Source: Allobosea vaviloviae
GTDB lineage: Bacteria > Pseudomonadota > Alphaproteobacteria > Rhizobiales > Beijerinckiaceae
DNA: 64,000 bases
Direction of reading: 5' to 3'
Assembly: GCF_001298265.1 (NCBI RefSeq)
Contig: NZ_LGSZ01000032.1
Coordinates: 1 to 64,000 of the forward strand
Positions 8,322 to 17,393 of the stretch are shown here, in pieces. The notes beneath the pieces were generated by a model. That model was not told the DNA's origin. It saw only the letters and a program-made list of their open reading frames with translations, and did not search any database. Both the position numbers and the translations under genes were made by a program. Positions within the stretch are counted from its first letter, which is position 1. Every line of letters begins with the position of its first letter.

Positions 8322-8426
8322 GCAGCGTCCACTAATTCCCCGGGCGAATAAATCATATAGTTTTTCATCGCATTTCAAAACATGGAGAATTGGAGGAATC
8401 TCCGGCCCCTCATTCTGGAGCAGTCG

Positions 8427-9086
8427 ATGTCCTTACAAGAGCAGCTTGACGCCTATCGCACGCAATTCGAAGCCAAGGCCCCGGCCGAGGCGCTCGCGAT
8501 CGTTCGCAAGGCGACATCCGACCTGGTTGCAACCGGTCAGGCTGAAAGGGCGTTGGGCGTAGGATCGAAGGCGCCGCGGTTCGAACTCAGCGGATCGTCT
8601 GGCGCGGTGGTGAAATCGTCGGAGCAGCAGGCGGCAGGGCCTGTCGTGATCAGCTTTTATCGCGGCATCTGGTGCCCCTACTGCAACCTCGATCTCAAGG
8701 CATTGCAGGCTACCCTTCCGGAAATTACTGGCACAGGAGCTTCGCTGGTTGCAATTTCTCCCCAGAGTGTCGCGAACGGTCGAAAGACCGTCGAGGATCT
8801 AGGGCTCTCGTTTCCCGTCCTGAGTGATCCGAACAACGAGATCGCAGATCTGTTTGGTATTCGCCACCGGCTTCCGGATGAACTCGCCGGCCTCTATACG
8901 AACTTTGGTGTTAACTTGCCGGTAATCAACGGTGAATCGTCCTGGACGCTGCCGATGCCAGCACGATTTGTGGTCGATCGTAGCGGAGTCATTCGCTATG
9001 CCGAGGTGTCTGGTGACTATACGAAACGCCCGGACCCGTCCGTCTTGCTGCCAATTCTACGCGACCTTGCAAGCCGGTCCGAATAA
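8427..9086 (+). CDS. Peroxiredoxin-like protein with WCPYC motif (first of a tandem pair)
   Basis: The product is 219 residues from the ATG at 8427, with GGAG seven bases upstream; an earlier in-frame ATG at 8382 is less likely. It is an AhpC/TSA-type thioredoxin fold with FYRGIWCPYCNLDL holding Cys83 and Cys86. That CxxC disulfide site is different from the PxxxTxxC site of standard peroxiredoxins. A helical N-terminal extension of about 45 residues precedes the fold. Its stop codon overlaps the start of the next gene by one base, so the two are translated together. The substrate is unknown; a thiol peroxidase or disulfide reductase role is inferred. Confidence 0.82.
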   Translation: MSLQEQLDAYRTQFEAKAPAEALAIVRKATSDLVATGQAERALGVGSKAPRFELSGSSGAVVKSSEQQAAGPVVISFYRGIWCPYCNLDLKALQATLPEITGTGASLVAISPQSVANGRKTVEDLGLSFPVLSDPNNEIADLFGIRHRLPDELAGLYTNFGVNLPVINGESSWTLPMPARFVVDRSGVIRYAEVSGDYTKRPDPSVLLPILRDLASRSE

Positions 9087-9814
9087 TGAGCCTTTCGCGC
9101 GCGCTCGCCGATCGGCTGGCCGCGTTTGAGCGTGGCGTCACGCAAGATCAGTCGTCTCTCTATCGGACGGTGCTTGAGGATCTCGGACGCTCCGGGATCT
9201 TCGATGCAGCCGTGACGGCCGGGCAGCGTGCGCCGTCTTTTACACTTTTGGACCAGCACAACGAGCTCGTATCGCTATCCTCGTTGTTGGCCCACGGCCC
9301 GTTGGTTGTAACCTTCTACAGGGGCGGGTGGTGTCCATACTGCAATCTCCAGCTCCTCGCATACCAGCAGGTTCTCCCCGCAATTCGGGAGCTTGGGGCT
9401 CAACTCGTCGCGATATCGCCGCAACTGATCGATTACGGTGAAAGAACGGCTCAAGCGGCACGGCTCGACTTCCCTGTCCTGAGTGATGTCGGAAATGTTG
9501 TCGCGGCGACCTATGGTCTCGTCTTCGAGCTTCCGCCGTCGCTTCGCGCCGCTTACGAGAACGCGGGAACGCCTGTTCAGGTGAATAATGGCGACGGGAC
9601 CTGGCAACTTCCCGCGCCAGGCACGTTCGTCGTCGCCCAGTCGGGACTCGTCGTGCTCTCATACGTCGATGCTGACTACCGTAAGCGCCTTGAGCCTGCT
9701 GAAATCCTGGGAGCCTTGAGCGACCTGCGCGATGACATTCAAGTGGGCGATCTGGCCAGCGAGAGCCCGCGAACGCGCGAGGTCGCGGGCATCGACAACG
9801 GCAGATTCGAATGA
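9086..9814 (+). CDS. Peroxiredoxin-like protein with WCPYC motif (second of a tandem pair)
   Basis: The 242-residue product begins at an ATG that shares one base with the TAA of the previous gene (TAATG). It has the same architecture as its neighbour: an N-terminal helical extension, then FYRGGWCPYCNLQL with Cys83 and Cys86 at the same positions, and the conserved downstream block FPVLSDVGNVVA. The two genes are clearly a diverged tandem duplication. The C-terminal tail after about residue 225 is unique to this copy. Coupled translation suggests that the two proteins work as a heteromer or in sequence. Confidence 0.82.
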   Translation: MSLSRALADRLAAFERGVTQDQSSLYRTVLEDLGRSGIFDAAVTAGQRAPSFTLLDQHNELVSLSSLLAHGPLVVTFYRGGWCPYCNLQLLAYQQVLPAIRELGAQLVAISPQLIDYGERTAQAARLDFPVLSDVGNVVAATYGLVFELPPSLRAAYENAGTPVQVNNGDGTWQLPAPGTFVVAQSGLVVLSYVDADYRKRLEPAEILGALSDLRDDIQVGDLASESPRTREVAGIDNGRFE

Positions 9815-10129
9815 ATCGACGCAACTTCAATGGTGTGCGCCCCAGGCCGCGACATGAGGGCGCCCAGCCTGCGAAAAAAATGTGAGCATCGATGACAGCA
9901 CGCCCTCCTCGCTGCCGGCCGGCCATTGTGGTTTTTTTTGCACCTAAGATTTCGGATCTCCGATGGGCTGGCAGCACCAGGCGCGTCGGTCGCAATGAGC
10001 TGCCCATCGAAGCCATTCGGCGGCCGCAATGGCGCCGTTTCACGGAAGTAGTAACGGTGTTGTGATACGCGTCATAATTCGCAATTAAGGATTCCGGCAT
10101 CTAAGTTTAGCTTAGGATTAAGGTTTTAA
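9815..10129. other. Intergenic region upstream of the MCP gene
   Basis: No gene with family-like sequence was found. The right part (10060-10129) is AT-rich relative to its surroundings and probably contains the promoter of the chemoreceptor. An A-run and a T-run lie near 9875-9882 and 9932-9939. On the minus strand a short stretch near 9950-10050 reads as plausible protein but has no start, and I could not assign it. Confidence 0.35.
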
Positions 10130-11824
10130 GTGGATTTTGCGATGGCTATATCACTAAGAAAACCTTCTATATTGCTCTGTATGATGGCCTCTTTCGCGAT
10201 CGTTCTCACTCTGATCGGAACTTCGGCCTACCTCGTCAAAAATCTTACAACGAAACTTATCGCTGAGACACGCGACGCGGTGTGGGAGGCCTCTGTTCCG
10301 ACAGAATATGTGTACATGACGGTAAGTGATCGCTGGACCGATCATCGTCGGACAATCGCAAACCTGAATACGAACCACCTTGCAGCTGCGCCGGGTGGAA
10401 GCTTGGCTGAGCAGTCCAACGGTTGGAAACGATTGCTCAGTCTGTCGGTCGATTTTCCGATCGATATCAAAGCGGCGATCGACCGGGCGAATGATAAACT
10501 AAGAGCGTTTGACGCAGCAAAGAACCGCACGGATGAGCTGGTTCGTCTGCAACGATTCCGCGAGGCTTCGGAGAATTTCCACGGTCCGCAGACCGAGACA
10601 CTGGATGCGTTCTCCGAGGAGGCGGCCAGGCTCCTGAAAACCATGGCGGCTCGCATAGGCGAGGTAAACAGCCGTATGGAGCAGACCGCCGAAATGACGT
10701 TGGCCTGGCTGGCGCGGATCGGAACAGCACTTTTGGTGCTGGTGAGCGCGATAACGATTCTTCTTCAGATCGGGATCATCAACCCGATCAGACGTATGAA
10801 CCGCGTGATGCAGAGACTGGCCTCGGGCGATTACGACGTCGACGCTCCCAAGGTCAGTCGCCTGGTCGAGATTGGGCAGATGGGCGCGACGATCGGCGTC
10901 TTTCGCGCCAGCTTGGTCGAGAGGGAGAAGCTGCGCCGCCAGCAGGACGAACAACGCAACAACGTTGAAGCCGAACGGCGCGAATTCCTACACCGCCTCG
11001 CATTGGCCTTCGAGTCAAAGGTCGGAGTGGTCGTGCAGTCCGTCATTGAAGCCGCTCGCGGACTGCACTCCGCTGCCGATAGAATGTCGAGGGAAACCGC
11101 GTCAGCGACGGCACAGGCAGAAGCAGTTGCCGCAGCAGCCCAGGATGCGAACGCCAATGTACGCACCGTAGCAGACGCCGCCGGATCCCTGTTTGACTCG
11201 ATGCGCGGCGTAGGCGCCCAGATTCGGACAAGTGGTGAGCGTATCCGGCACACTGTCGAGCAGGCTGCAAAGGCAAATCTGGACATCCAGGTTCTTGATA
11301 CGGCAGCATTGTCGATCGGCAACGTGGCGGAAGTCATCAACGCATTTGCGGCGCAGACGAACCTGCTTTCCCTCAATGCAACGATCGAGGCCGCACGCGC
11401 AGGGGATGCTGGCCGAGGGTTTGGGGTGGTTGCGCAGGAGGTGAAATCGCTCGCGGTGAAGACCGCGGGAGCGACCTCACAGATCGCCGAACGCATTGCC
11501 GCGCTCCAATCGGCGAGCACTGCAACGGTTGCGTCGATCCACTCGATGAGCCACTCCATCGATGAGATGGCAGGTATCGCGAGTTCCGCAAGCGATGCGA
11601 TTGCCCACCAGATAAAGACAACCTGTGTGATCTCGACGAACGTCAACGAGGCGGCGGAGAAGACAGCCAGCGTGACGCGAACGATTGGCGAGGCAAGCGT
11701 CGCAATCCAGACGGCTGGCAACCTCGTCGCCAAGGTGCTTGATGCGGCTCGCGACCTCAATCGAGACGGCGAGATTCTCGCCAGGGAAACTCAACAGTTC
11801 GCAGATATCATTCGGGCTGCTTGA
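10130..11824 (+). CDS. Methyl-accepting chemotaxis protein
   Basis: The 564-residue receptor starts at a GTG with AAGG six bases upstream; the ATG at 10142 has no such site. TM1 is at about 13-35. A periplasmic helical sensor of about 155 residues follows. TM2 is at about 192-214, then a HAMP domain ([21 protein letters not shown]). The cytoplasmic signalling domain carries the highly conserved hairpin tip at about 403-440 ([20 protein letters not shown]). There is no C-terminal CheR-binding pentapeptide; the protein ends DIIRAA. The ligand is unknown. No che genes are nearby, so it feeds a chemotaxis cluster elsewhere. Confidence 0.92.
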   Translation: MDFAMAISLRKPSILLCMMASFAIVLTLIGTSAYLVKNLTTKLIAETRDAVWEASVPTEYVYMTVSDRWTDHRRTIANLNTNHLAAAPGGSLAEQSNGWKRLLSLSVDFPIDIKAAIDRANDKLRAFDAAKNRTDELVRLQRFREASENFHGPQTETLDAFSEEAARLLKTMAARIGEVNSRMEQTAEMTLAWLARIGTALLVLVSAITILLQIGIINPIRRMNRVMQRLASGDYDVDAPKVSRLVEIGQMGATIGVFRASLVEREKLRRQQDEQRNNVEAERREFLHRLALAFESKVGVVVQSVIEAARGLHSAADRMSRETASATAQAEAVAAAAQDANANVRTVADAAGSLFDSMRGVGAQIRTSGERIRHTVEQAAKANLDIQVLDTAALSIGNVAEVINAFAAQTNLLSLNATIEAARAGDAGRGFGVVAQEVKSLAVKTAGATSQIAERIAALQSASTATVASIHSMSHSIDEMAGIASSASDAIAHQIKTTCVISTNVNEAAEKTASVTRTIGEASVAIQTAGNLVAKVLDAARDLNRDGEILARETQQFADIIRAA

Positions 11825-11880
11825 GTCGTCGTTGGCGCTCGATCCGTTTTGGCAGGATCGCTATTCGGATAAGCTTCTTC

Positions 11881-12615
11881 CTACTTTAGCTTTGCCAGAA
11901 ACGCCTCTACGGCCCCCCAGTTCTCGCTCGCACCGTAGGGATTGCTGTCGGCACGCAGGCTGCTCGAGCCATGCGTACCGGTCTTCGGGCGATACTGCAC
12001 CCTGACGCTGGCAGGCGCCGCGTCGATAATTTCCTTCGCCTCGGCAATTTCACCCGCATCACTGGCAGAGGAGACGAAAATCGGGGCACTGACTTTCGCT
12101 GCCGCTTTACGCACGATGTTGCGCGTACTGAAATACTCGCCCGGCGAGAACGCCAGAACGCCAGCGATCTCGGGATGCTTCGCGGCCAGCAGGAAAACGA
12201 GCGAGGCCGAATAGCTCGAACCCCAGACGATCACTTTGCGGCGGCCATCGGCCTTGGCCCAATCGACCGCTGCCTCCATGTCGGACAGCGCTTGCTCAAA
12301 CCCGACCGTACCGCGAAACGCTTTCGCCGTCCGGTTGCTGCGACCCCAGCCGGACCCGCCAGAACGCTGGTCGAGCGCAAGCGCGGCGAATCCAAGCGCG
12401 TTCAAGCGCGGCGCGATCGTGGTGTATTCACCGGCATTCGACGAGGCTTGATGGAAGAGTAAGACGATCGGCTTTGCCTTGTCGGCATCGCCGTAATAGT
12501 CGGCGTAGACTTTGACATTGTCGGCGGCGGTCAGCATCAGCACTTCGGCGGAGACGCTGCCAGCGGAGGGCAACATAAACAGTACACCAACGAAAGCGCG
12601 AAAGGCGAGGTTCAT
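11881..12615 (-). CDS. Exported alpha/beta hydrolase (serine nucleophile)
   Basis: The product is 244 residues from the ATG at 12615. A signal peptide (MNLAFRAFVGVLFMLPSAGSVSA) precedes a single alpha/beta hydrolase domain: LLFHQASSNAGEY as the oxyanion region, LDQRSGGSGWG, the nucleophile elbow VIVWGSSYSAS with Ser as nucleophile, and a C-terminal TGTHGSS that probably carries the catalytic His. The HQ-S-S-N pattern is found in periplasmic dienelactone-hydrolase-like proteins. The substrate is unknown. It converges on the chemoreceptor gene and is separated from the TetR gene to its right by a gap of about 150 bases. Confidence 0.8.
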   Translation of the reverse strand: MNLAFRAFVGVLFMLPSAGSVSAEVLMLTAADNVKVYADYYGDADKAKPIVLLFHQASSNAGEYTTIAPRLNALGFAALALDQRSGGSGWGRSNRTAKAFRGTVGFEQALSDMEAAVDWAKADGRRKVIVWGSSYSASLVFLLAAKHPEIAGVLAFSPGEYFSTRNIVRKAAAKVSAPIFVSSASDAGEIAEAKEIIDAAPASVRVQYRPKTGTHGSSSLRADSNPYGASENWGAVEAFLAKLK

Positions 12616-12765
12616 CAGGCAGGTCCCCAGGGTGAAGCAGCCCAATGTCTTACGTTATCCGCAACGCACCGGGTTTCACTTTTCACTCACGTTACCGCGT
12701 TCGGTTAGTGATCCAGCCGGCGGGAAGCCGTCGCGAGACCTCTAGAATACTGGTATCATTTCGCT

Positions 12766-13350
12766 TTAAACGGACTTCGCGATGGCCTCGATGGCGGGTC
12801 TTACGATCGATTCGAGCCTTTCTCGCGAAGGTTTCGTCTTGGCAACGACGTTGAGCCCCTGGACGACGCACAGAAGGAACGGTGCCGATCCAACAGCCGC
12901 TTGGGAGATCTGACCTGCGTTGAAGGATCGCAGCAGGGCCGCTGCAAAGGCTCCCTCCAAGCGTTGGAAATGGGCCTGGACCCTGGCGGCAATCTCCGGA
13001 TCACGGGACGTCAATTCGACGGCGACATTGGTGACCAGACAGCCCCAACTCCGTCTCCCATCGAGGATCGACTCGACGATGTGCGAGAAATACGCGCGCA
13101 GACCGTCCAGGCCTGACGGCGCGGCAGCGACCCGATCGATGGCCTCTTTGGAAACGGTACTGGCGTAGCGATCGAAGGCGGCCAGGAACAGGGTCCGCTT
13201 GTCGCCGAAGGTACCATAGAGACTGCCCGGATTAAGGCCCATTGCGCGGCACAGGTCGTGAACCTGTAGCCCATCATAGCCCTTCCGCCAGAACTCATCC
13301 ATCGCGAGGTCGAGCTTTGTGTCAGGATCGAAGGTCTTGGGCCGGGCCAT
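12766..13350 (-). CDS. TetR/AcrR-family regulator
   Basis: The 194-residue product has an N-terminal TetR helix-turn-helix at about 10-55 (LDLAMDEFWRKGYDGLQVHD, then LCRAMGLNPGSLYGTFGDKRTLF). The C-terminal ligand domain includes GRRSWGCLVTNVAVEL, as in the AcuR/COG1309 group, in which a cysteine often sits in this position. It diverges from the PanE-like operon at 13477, with inverted repeats in the shared promoter, and so probably represses that operon. Confidence 0.88.
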   Translation of the reverse strand: MARPKTFDPDTKLDLAMDEFWRKGYDGLQVHDLCRAMGLNPGSLYGTFGDKRTLFLAAFDRYASTVSKEAIDRVAAAPSGLDGLRAYFSHIVESILDGRRSWGCLVTNVAVELTSRDPEIAARVQAHFQRLEGAFAAALLRSFNAGQISQAAVGSAPFLLCVVQGLNVVAKTKPSRERLESIVRPAIEAIAKSV

Positions 13351-13416
13351 TTTTGTCCTGTTTCATCGCCATCAGCGGAGCTTGGTCAATGAGAACGAGC
13401 AGACGGCTTGACCTCT

Positions 13417-13467
13417 AATTATTGAGTGCCTATTCCAGAATCAATAATTGAATTCTCATTCAAGAAT
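13417..13467. promoter_or_regulatory. Candidate TetR operator sites in the tetR/panE-like promoter
   Basis: One inverted repeat has arms AATTATTGA (13417-13425) and TCAATAATT (13441-13449) with a 15-base spacer. A second has arms ATTCT (13452-13456) and AGAAT (13463-13467) with a 6-base spacer, and TATTCCAGAAT (13431-13441) is a further half-palindrome. They lie between the divergent starts at 13350 and 13477. TetR proteins bind such dyads; the assignment is inferred from position. Confidence 0.5.
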
Positions 13468-13476
13468 GGAGCGGAC

Positions 13477-14403
13477 ATGCGCATAGCCATCATGGGGTCG
13501 GGGGGCGTCGGGGGCTATTTCGGTGCTCGCCTCGCGGCGAACGGAGAAGACGTCACATTCATCGCGCGCGGCGCGCACCTTGATGCGTTGCGGACGCAAG
13601 GGCTCGTGATCGAGAGTGGCCAGGGAAACGTCACACTGCCAAGCGTCGCCGCGACCGATGATCCTGCGGCGATTGGATCCGCCGACCTTGTCATCGTTGG
13701 CGTGAAGCTTTGGGACACCGAGGCAGCTGCCCGGGCAATCCTTCCCCTTGTCCAGAATGGGGCGTCTGTCGTCTCGTTCCAAAACGGTGTCCGCAAGGAC
13801 GATATCCTGCGCGACATCGTCGGCCCCAAAGCACTCCTCGGAGGCGTCACCTATATCGCCGCTTCTATCGCCAGGCCGGGAGTGATCCGCCATGTCGGGA
13901 CGATGCAGAAGCTGGTCTTCGGAGAGTTCGACGGCGCCGCGTCGACGCGCACCCAGGCTTTCCTCGATGCCTGCCTGGGCGCCGGAATTGACGCGCAACT
14001 GAGCCCGGACATCGGCCGGGCGACTTGGGAGAAATTCGTCTTTCTGGCAGGGCTGTCCGGTGCGACGACCGCAATGCGCTCCAGCATAGGCCCAATCCGC
14101 AAGAACCCCCGCGCCCGCGCATTCCTGCTCGGACTCATGCAGGAGGTCGTCGCGGTTGGTCGCGCAAGCGGTGTCGCATTGGCCGAGGACTTCGCAGAGG
14201 ACCGCCTTGCATTCTGCGACACGCTTCCCGAGCAGATGACCTCGTCCATGCACGGAGACCTCGACCGGGGCAGCAAGCTCGAATTGCCTTTCCTTGGAGG
14301 CAGTGTGGTTGAGCTTGGCGCCAGGCTGGGGGTGCCGACCCCTCTCAATCGCGCTGTCGAGGATATTCTGGCGCTCTATCAGGGCGGTCATGATGCTCGT
14401 TGA
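13477..14403 (+). CDS. 2-dehydropantoate 2-reductase family protein (PanE/ApbA-like)
   Basis: The product is 308 residues from the ATG at 13477; the frame is open from a GTG at 13426. The N-terminus is the NADP-binding motif MRIAIMGSGGVGGYFGARLA. The catalytic-lysine region (VGVKLWDTEAAARAI) and the C-terminal helical ApbA domain (SSMHGDLDRGSKLELPFLGG) are also present. The classic reaction is ketopantoate to pantoate in CoA synthesis. Here it is the first gene of an operon with a mandelate-racemase-like enzyme, so it more likely reduces another 2-oxo acid. The gene overlaps the next by 14 bases. Confidence 0.82.
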   Translation: MRIAIMGSGGVGGYFGARLAANGEDVTFIARGAHLDALRTQGLVIESGQGNVTLPSVAATDDPAAIGSADLVIVGVKLWDTEAAARAILPLVQNGASVVSFQNGVRKDDILRDIVGPKALLGGVTYIAASIARPGVIRHVGTMQKLVFGEFDGAASTRTQAFLDACLGAGIDAQLSPDIGRATWEKFVFLAGLSGATTAMRSSIGPIRKNPRARAFLLGLMQEVVAVGRASGVALAEDFAEDRLAFCDTLPEQMTSSMHGDLDRGSKLELPFLGGSVVELGARLGVPTPLNRAVEDILALYQGGHDAR

Positions 14404-15496
14404 GAAACCGTCGACCGCACCGAAGCTGCGCAGCCTCTCCGCCGTCACCGTGAACGTGCCGATGAGGCGCGCGCTCGGCACCAGCGCCGATACGGTGCGC
14501 TCGGCACCTCTCCTATTGATCGATGTCGTCACGGAGGAAGGCATTACCGGGCGCTCTTACGTGTTCTGCTACGTCGCCTCGGCCGGACCGGCTATCGCTC
14601 GCATGCTGGAAGCCGCTTTCGAGACCGTCAGGGGCGATCATGTCTCGCCCCACGACATTGCAGCCAAGCTGCACAAGCGTTTCCGATTGATTGGCGTCCA
14701 GGGCATCGTGCGCATGGCACTGGCCGGTCTGGACGTCGCTTTGTGGGACATTCTCGCAAAGGCGGCAGGGCTGCCGCTTGCTGCCATGCTCGGGGCGCAG
14801 TTGAGCCCCATCCGGGCCTATAACAGCAATGGTCTTGGACTCATGACGCCCGCGGCCTGTGCCGATGAGGCGATGGAGCTGCTTGAAGGCGGTTTCTCGG
14901 CAGTCAAACTCCGGCTCGGCCGGACGACGTTGTCGAGCGACCTCGAGGCTGTGCGTGCTGTCCGCAAGCGACTGCCGGACGACGTCGCTCTCATGGTCGA
15001 CTTCAATCAGGCGCTGAGCCTCAGCGAGGCGAAGGAACGGGGACGGGCGCTGGACCAGGAGGGTGTGTACTGGATCGAAGAGCCGATCCGGCACGACGAC
15101 TACGACGGATATGCCGACCTGACACGAAGCCTGACAACGCCGGTCCAGATCGGCGAGAATTTCTCCGGGGTCACCGCGATGGCGGTAGCGCTGTCCCGCA
15201 AGGCCAGCGACTACGTGATGCCGGATCTTGAGCGAATAGGTGGTGTGACTGGATGGATCCGTGCCGCTGGTCTCGCAGCCGGCAACGACATCGCGATGTC
15301 CTCTCATCTCTTTCCAGAGGTCAGCGCGCATCTGCTGGCTGCGACGGCAACAGCGCATTGGCTCGAATACGTGGATTGGGCAGAGCCCATCCTTTGCGAG
15401 CCCGTGAGGGTGAAGGATGGTTTCGTGACTCCCTCGGCAATGCCAGGTGTCGGGCTCGAATGGGATCTGCAAGCGGTGGAGCGATACCGCATCTGA
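14390..15496 (+). CDS. Enolase-superfamily protein, mandelate racemase group
   Basis: The product is 368 residues from the ATG at 14390, inside the end of the upstream gene. It resembles Pseudomonas mandelate racemase along its whole length. In this protein's numbering, the residues matching MR's catalytic set are Lys173 (K164), Asp204 (D195), Glu230/231 (E221), Glu256 (E247), Asp279 (D270), His306 (H297) and Glu326 (E317). The second lysine of KxK (K166 in MR) is Arg175 (AVKLRLGR). The metal site and the His/Asp dyad are intact, so it should abstract the alpha-proton of a hydroxy-acid. Racemase or dehydratase activity on a mandelate-like acid is inferred; the Arg makes simple mandelate racemisation uncertain. 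Confidence 0.85.
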   Translation: MMLVEKPSTAPKLRSLSAVTVNVPMRRALGTSADTVRSAPLLLIDVVTEEGITGRSYVFCYVASAGPAIARMLEAAFETVRGDHVSPHDIAAKLHKRFRLIGVQGIVRMALAGLDVALWDILAKAAGLPLAAMLGAQLSPIRAYNSNGLGLMTPAACADEAMELLEGGFSAVKLRLGRTTLSSDLEAVRAVRKRLPDDVALMVDFNQALSLSEAKERGRALDQEGVYWIEEPIRHDDYDGYADLTRSLTTPVQIGENFSGVTAMAVALSRKASDYVMPDLERIGGVTGWIRAAGLAAGNDIAMSSHLFPEVSAHLLAATATAHWLEYVDWAEPILCEPVRVKDGFVTPSAMPGVGLEWDLQAVERYRI

Positions 15497-15753
15497 TCCA
15501 GGTCGCCCGCCCGACTCCAGACGGGGGACAGGTGGGCGAGCTGCCTATGGGTTCACGACCTGGCCAATGACGACGCGGCGGAAACCGGCGCCAAGCCAGG
15601 TGGTCGGGATTTGCGGGTGGATGCGGTCGTGTTGCAGGCTTGAGAAATCGCGCAACGCATGTTGCGCGCTTCTCCAGTTCGCCGGTGGTTCGGGCGGTGC
15701 AACTCTTCGGGCCAGCATCCGCGCCAGGCATCGCAGCGATGCGGAGGAACCCC

Positions 15754-16824
15754 ATGCAGCATCTTCGTGAGAGTGGCGTGGCTGAGAGGACTGAACCAGA
15801 CGCGCCCGGGTCGGTCGCGCTGCTGCCGCTCGACCCGAAAGGCACGTTCCGGCGAGTCCCGTTCGCCCCGCACCAACTTGTCGATCCTGTGACAGCGGCG
15901 GGCGACGTCTTCGTCCTCGCCCATCTTGGAGTGCCCCGTGCAACGGACGGCGATGCCTGGTCTCTGACGATCGGGGGCCTTGTCGAGACGCCGCTCCGGT
16001 TGGATATGACGGCGCTGCGCCGGCGACCGAAACGGGTCGTCGAGGCGTTCCACCAATGCGCTGGCAACCCGCTGGAACCGACAATCGCGACACGACGCGT
16101 GGCGAATGTGCGCTGGGGCGGCGTCGACCTTGCAACCCTGATCGCCGAGGCCGGGCCGAGACCGGAAGCAACCTTTCTCTGGTCGTACGGAGCAGATTAC
16201 GGGGAATTCGCAGGCACACACCATGCCTGCTATCTCAAGGATCTGCCGATCGGTCGGTTGGCTGCCGGTGACGTTCTGCTCGCCTACGAACTCGACGGAG
16301 CCCCCTTATCGGCTGAGCATGGTTTCCCGCTGCGTCTCATCGTTCCCGGCTTCTATGGCACCAACAGTGTCAAATGGCTCACGCGCATCGAGCTGGCAGA
16401 CCGGCGAGCGGACGGGCCATTCACAACGACCTTCTACAATGACCAGCCGAACGGGACCCCGGTCTGGTCGGTACCAGTTGAATCCGTGATCGTCTCGCCA
16501 GCACCCGGGGCTGAGGCTTTAGCAGGTGCCGCGATCGAGGTTCGAGGGTGGAGCTGGGCCGACGCAGGCGTGGATCGCGTCGATGTCAGCATCGACGACG
16601 GTGTGAGTTGGTCGTCGGCGCGGATCCGGGAACGAACGGATCGCGGGTGGCAGGGCTTTGATTGGGAATGTCGGGCTCCGATCGCGCCGGGGGCCATGTC
16701 GATCGCTGCCCGTGCGACCTCGCGCGACGGCCATGTTCAGCCCTTTGCGAATGCACGAAACCACATTCACTCGGTCTCCATCGACATCATTGGGGCCGAT
16801 GGGCAGAAGGAGCTTGCGTTATGA
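15754..16824 (+). CDS. Molybdopterin-dependent sulfite oxidase-family protein
   Basis: The product is 356 residues from the ATG at 15754, which has GGAGG seven bases upstream. It has an oxidoreductase molybdopterin domain (GDAWSLTIGGLVETPLRLD; FHQCAGNPL with Cys102 as the likely Mo ligand; VKWLTRIELAD) followed by a Mo-co dimerisation domain (AAIEVRGWSWADAGVDRVDV). No signal peptide or haem domain is visible, so it seems to be cytoplasmic and to need a separate electron acceptor. Its role in this operon, after a racemase-like gene and before a thioredoxin-fold gene, is unclear; sulfite itself may not be the substrate. Confidence 0.85.
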   Translation: MQHLRESGVAERTEPDAPGSVALLPLDPKGTFRRVPFAPHQLVDPVTAAGDVFVLAHLGVPRATDGDAWSLTIGGLVETPLRLDMTALRRRPKRVVEAFHQCAGNPLEPTIATRRVANVRWGGVDLATLIAEAGPRPEATFLWSYGADYGEFAGTHHACYLKDLPIGRLAAGDVLLAYELDGAPLSAEHGFPLRLIVPGFYGTNSVKWLTRIELADRRADGPFTTTFYNDQPNGTPVWSVPVESVIVSPAPGAEALAGAAIEVRGWSWADAGVDRVDVSIDDGVSWSSARIRERTDRGWQGFDWECRAPIAPGAMSIAARATSRDGHVQPFANARNHIHSVSIDIIGADGQKELAL

Positions 16825-17393
16825 TGCCTCCATCAAGCCTCGCGATTGCGGCGTCAGAGCCGAATGGTCGCCTCATGCCGCGGCGCCCGGTCCCTTCCCT
16901 GCGCGTCCCAACGCTCTCTGGCGCTGAATGGGATCTCTCGGAACAGGCCTCGAACCGCTTCACCATGATTGTGTTCTACCGCGGATTTCACTGCCCGGTC
17001 TGCCAGACCTACACTCGCGAGCTCGATCAACTGGCAAGTGAGTTCGGCGAGCGCGATATCGGGGTGGTGGCCATCTCCTCGGATACGCGAGAGCGTGCCG
17101 AAATGGCCCGTGACCGCTGGAGACTGGAAAACACCCTGATCGGCTATGATCTCGGCATCGGCAAGGCCCGTGAATGGGGCCTCTATATCTCCGCCAGTCG
17201 CGGGAAAAGCTCGTCTGGTGTCGAGGAGCCCTCGATCTTCAGTGAACCAGGAATTTTCGTCGTCAGACCCGACATGACGCTCTATTGGGCGAGCACGTCG
17301 ACGATGCCTTTCGCACGGCCGCACTTCAAGGACATGCTGCAGGCCTTCGATTTCGTGCAGAAGCTCGATTACCCGGCGCGGGGAGAGCTATAG
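16821..17393 (+). CDS. Peroxiredoxin-like thioredoxin-fold protein (HCPVC)
   Basis: The 190-residue product starts in the ATGA overlap with the sulfite-oxidase-like gene, so the two are translationally coupled. It is an AhpC/TSA-type fold with FYRGFHCPVCQTYTRELDQL, Cys58 and Cys61, placed as in the WCPYC pair at 8.4-9.8 kb but with a different dipeptide. The segment GVVAISSDTRERAEMARDRW is typical of the family. Coupling to a molybdoenzyme suggests that it may pass electrons to or from it, or protect it; that is inference. It overlaps the convergent LysR gene by six bases. Confidence 0.8.
   Translation: MMPPSSLAIAASEPNGRLMPRRPVPSLRVPTLSGAEWDLSEQASNRFTMIVFYRGFHCPVCQTYTRELDQLASEFGERDIGVVAISSDTRERAEMARDRWRLENTLIGYDLGIGKAREWGLYISASRGKSSSGVEEPSIFSEPGIFVVRPDMTLYWASTSTMPFARPHFKDMLQAFDFVQKLDYPARGEL

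Noticed and set aside
13477..14403. Assigning the first operon gene as housekeeping panE
   Set aside because: The family is clear but the operon context points to another 2-oxo acid; a symbol was withheld.
15553..16224. Minus-strand frames opposite the sulfite-oxidase-like gene, ending in a plausible-looking C-terminus near 15550
   Set aside because: No start, no match to a known family, and they overlap a well-supported gene on the other strand.
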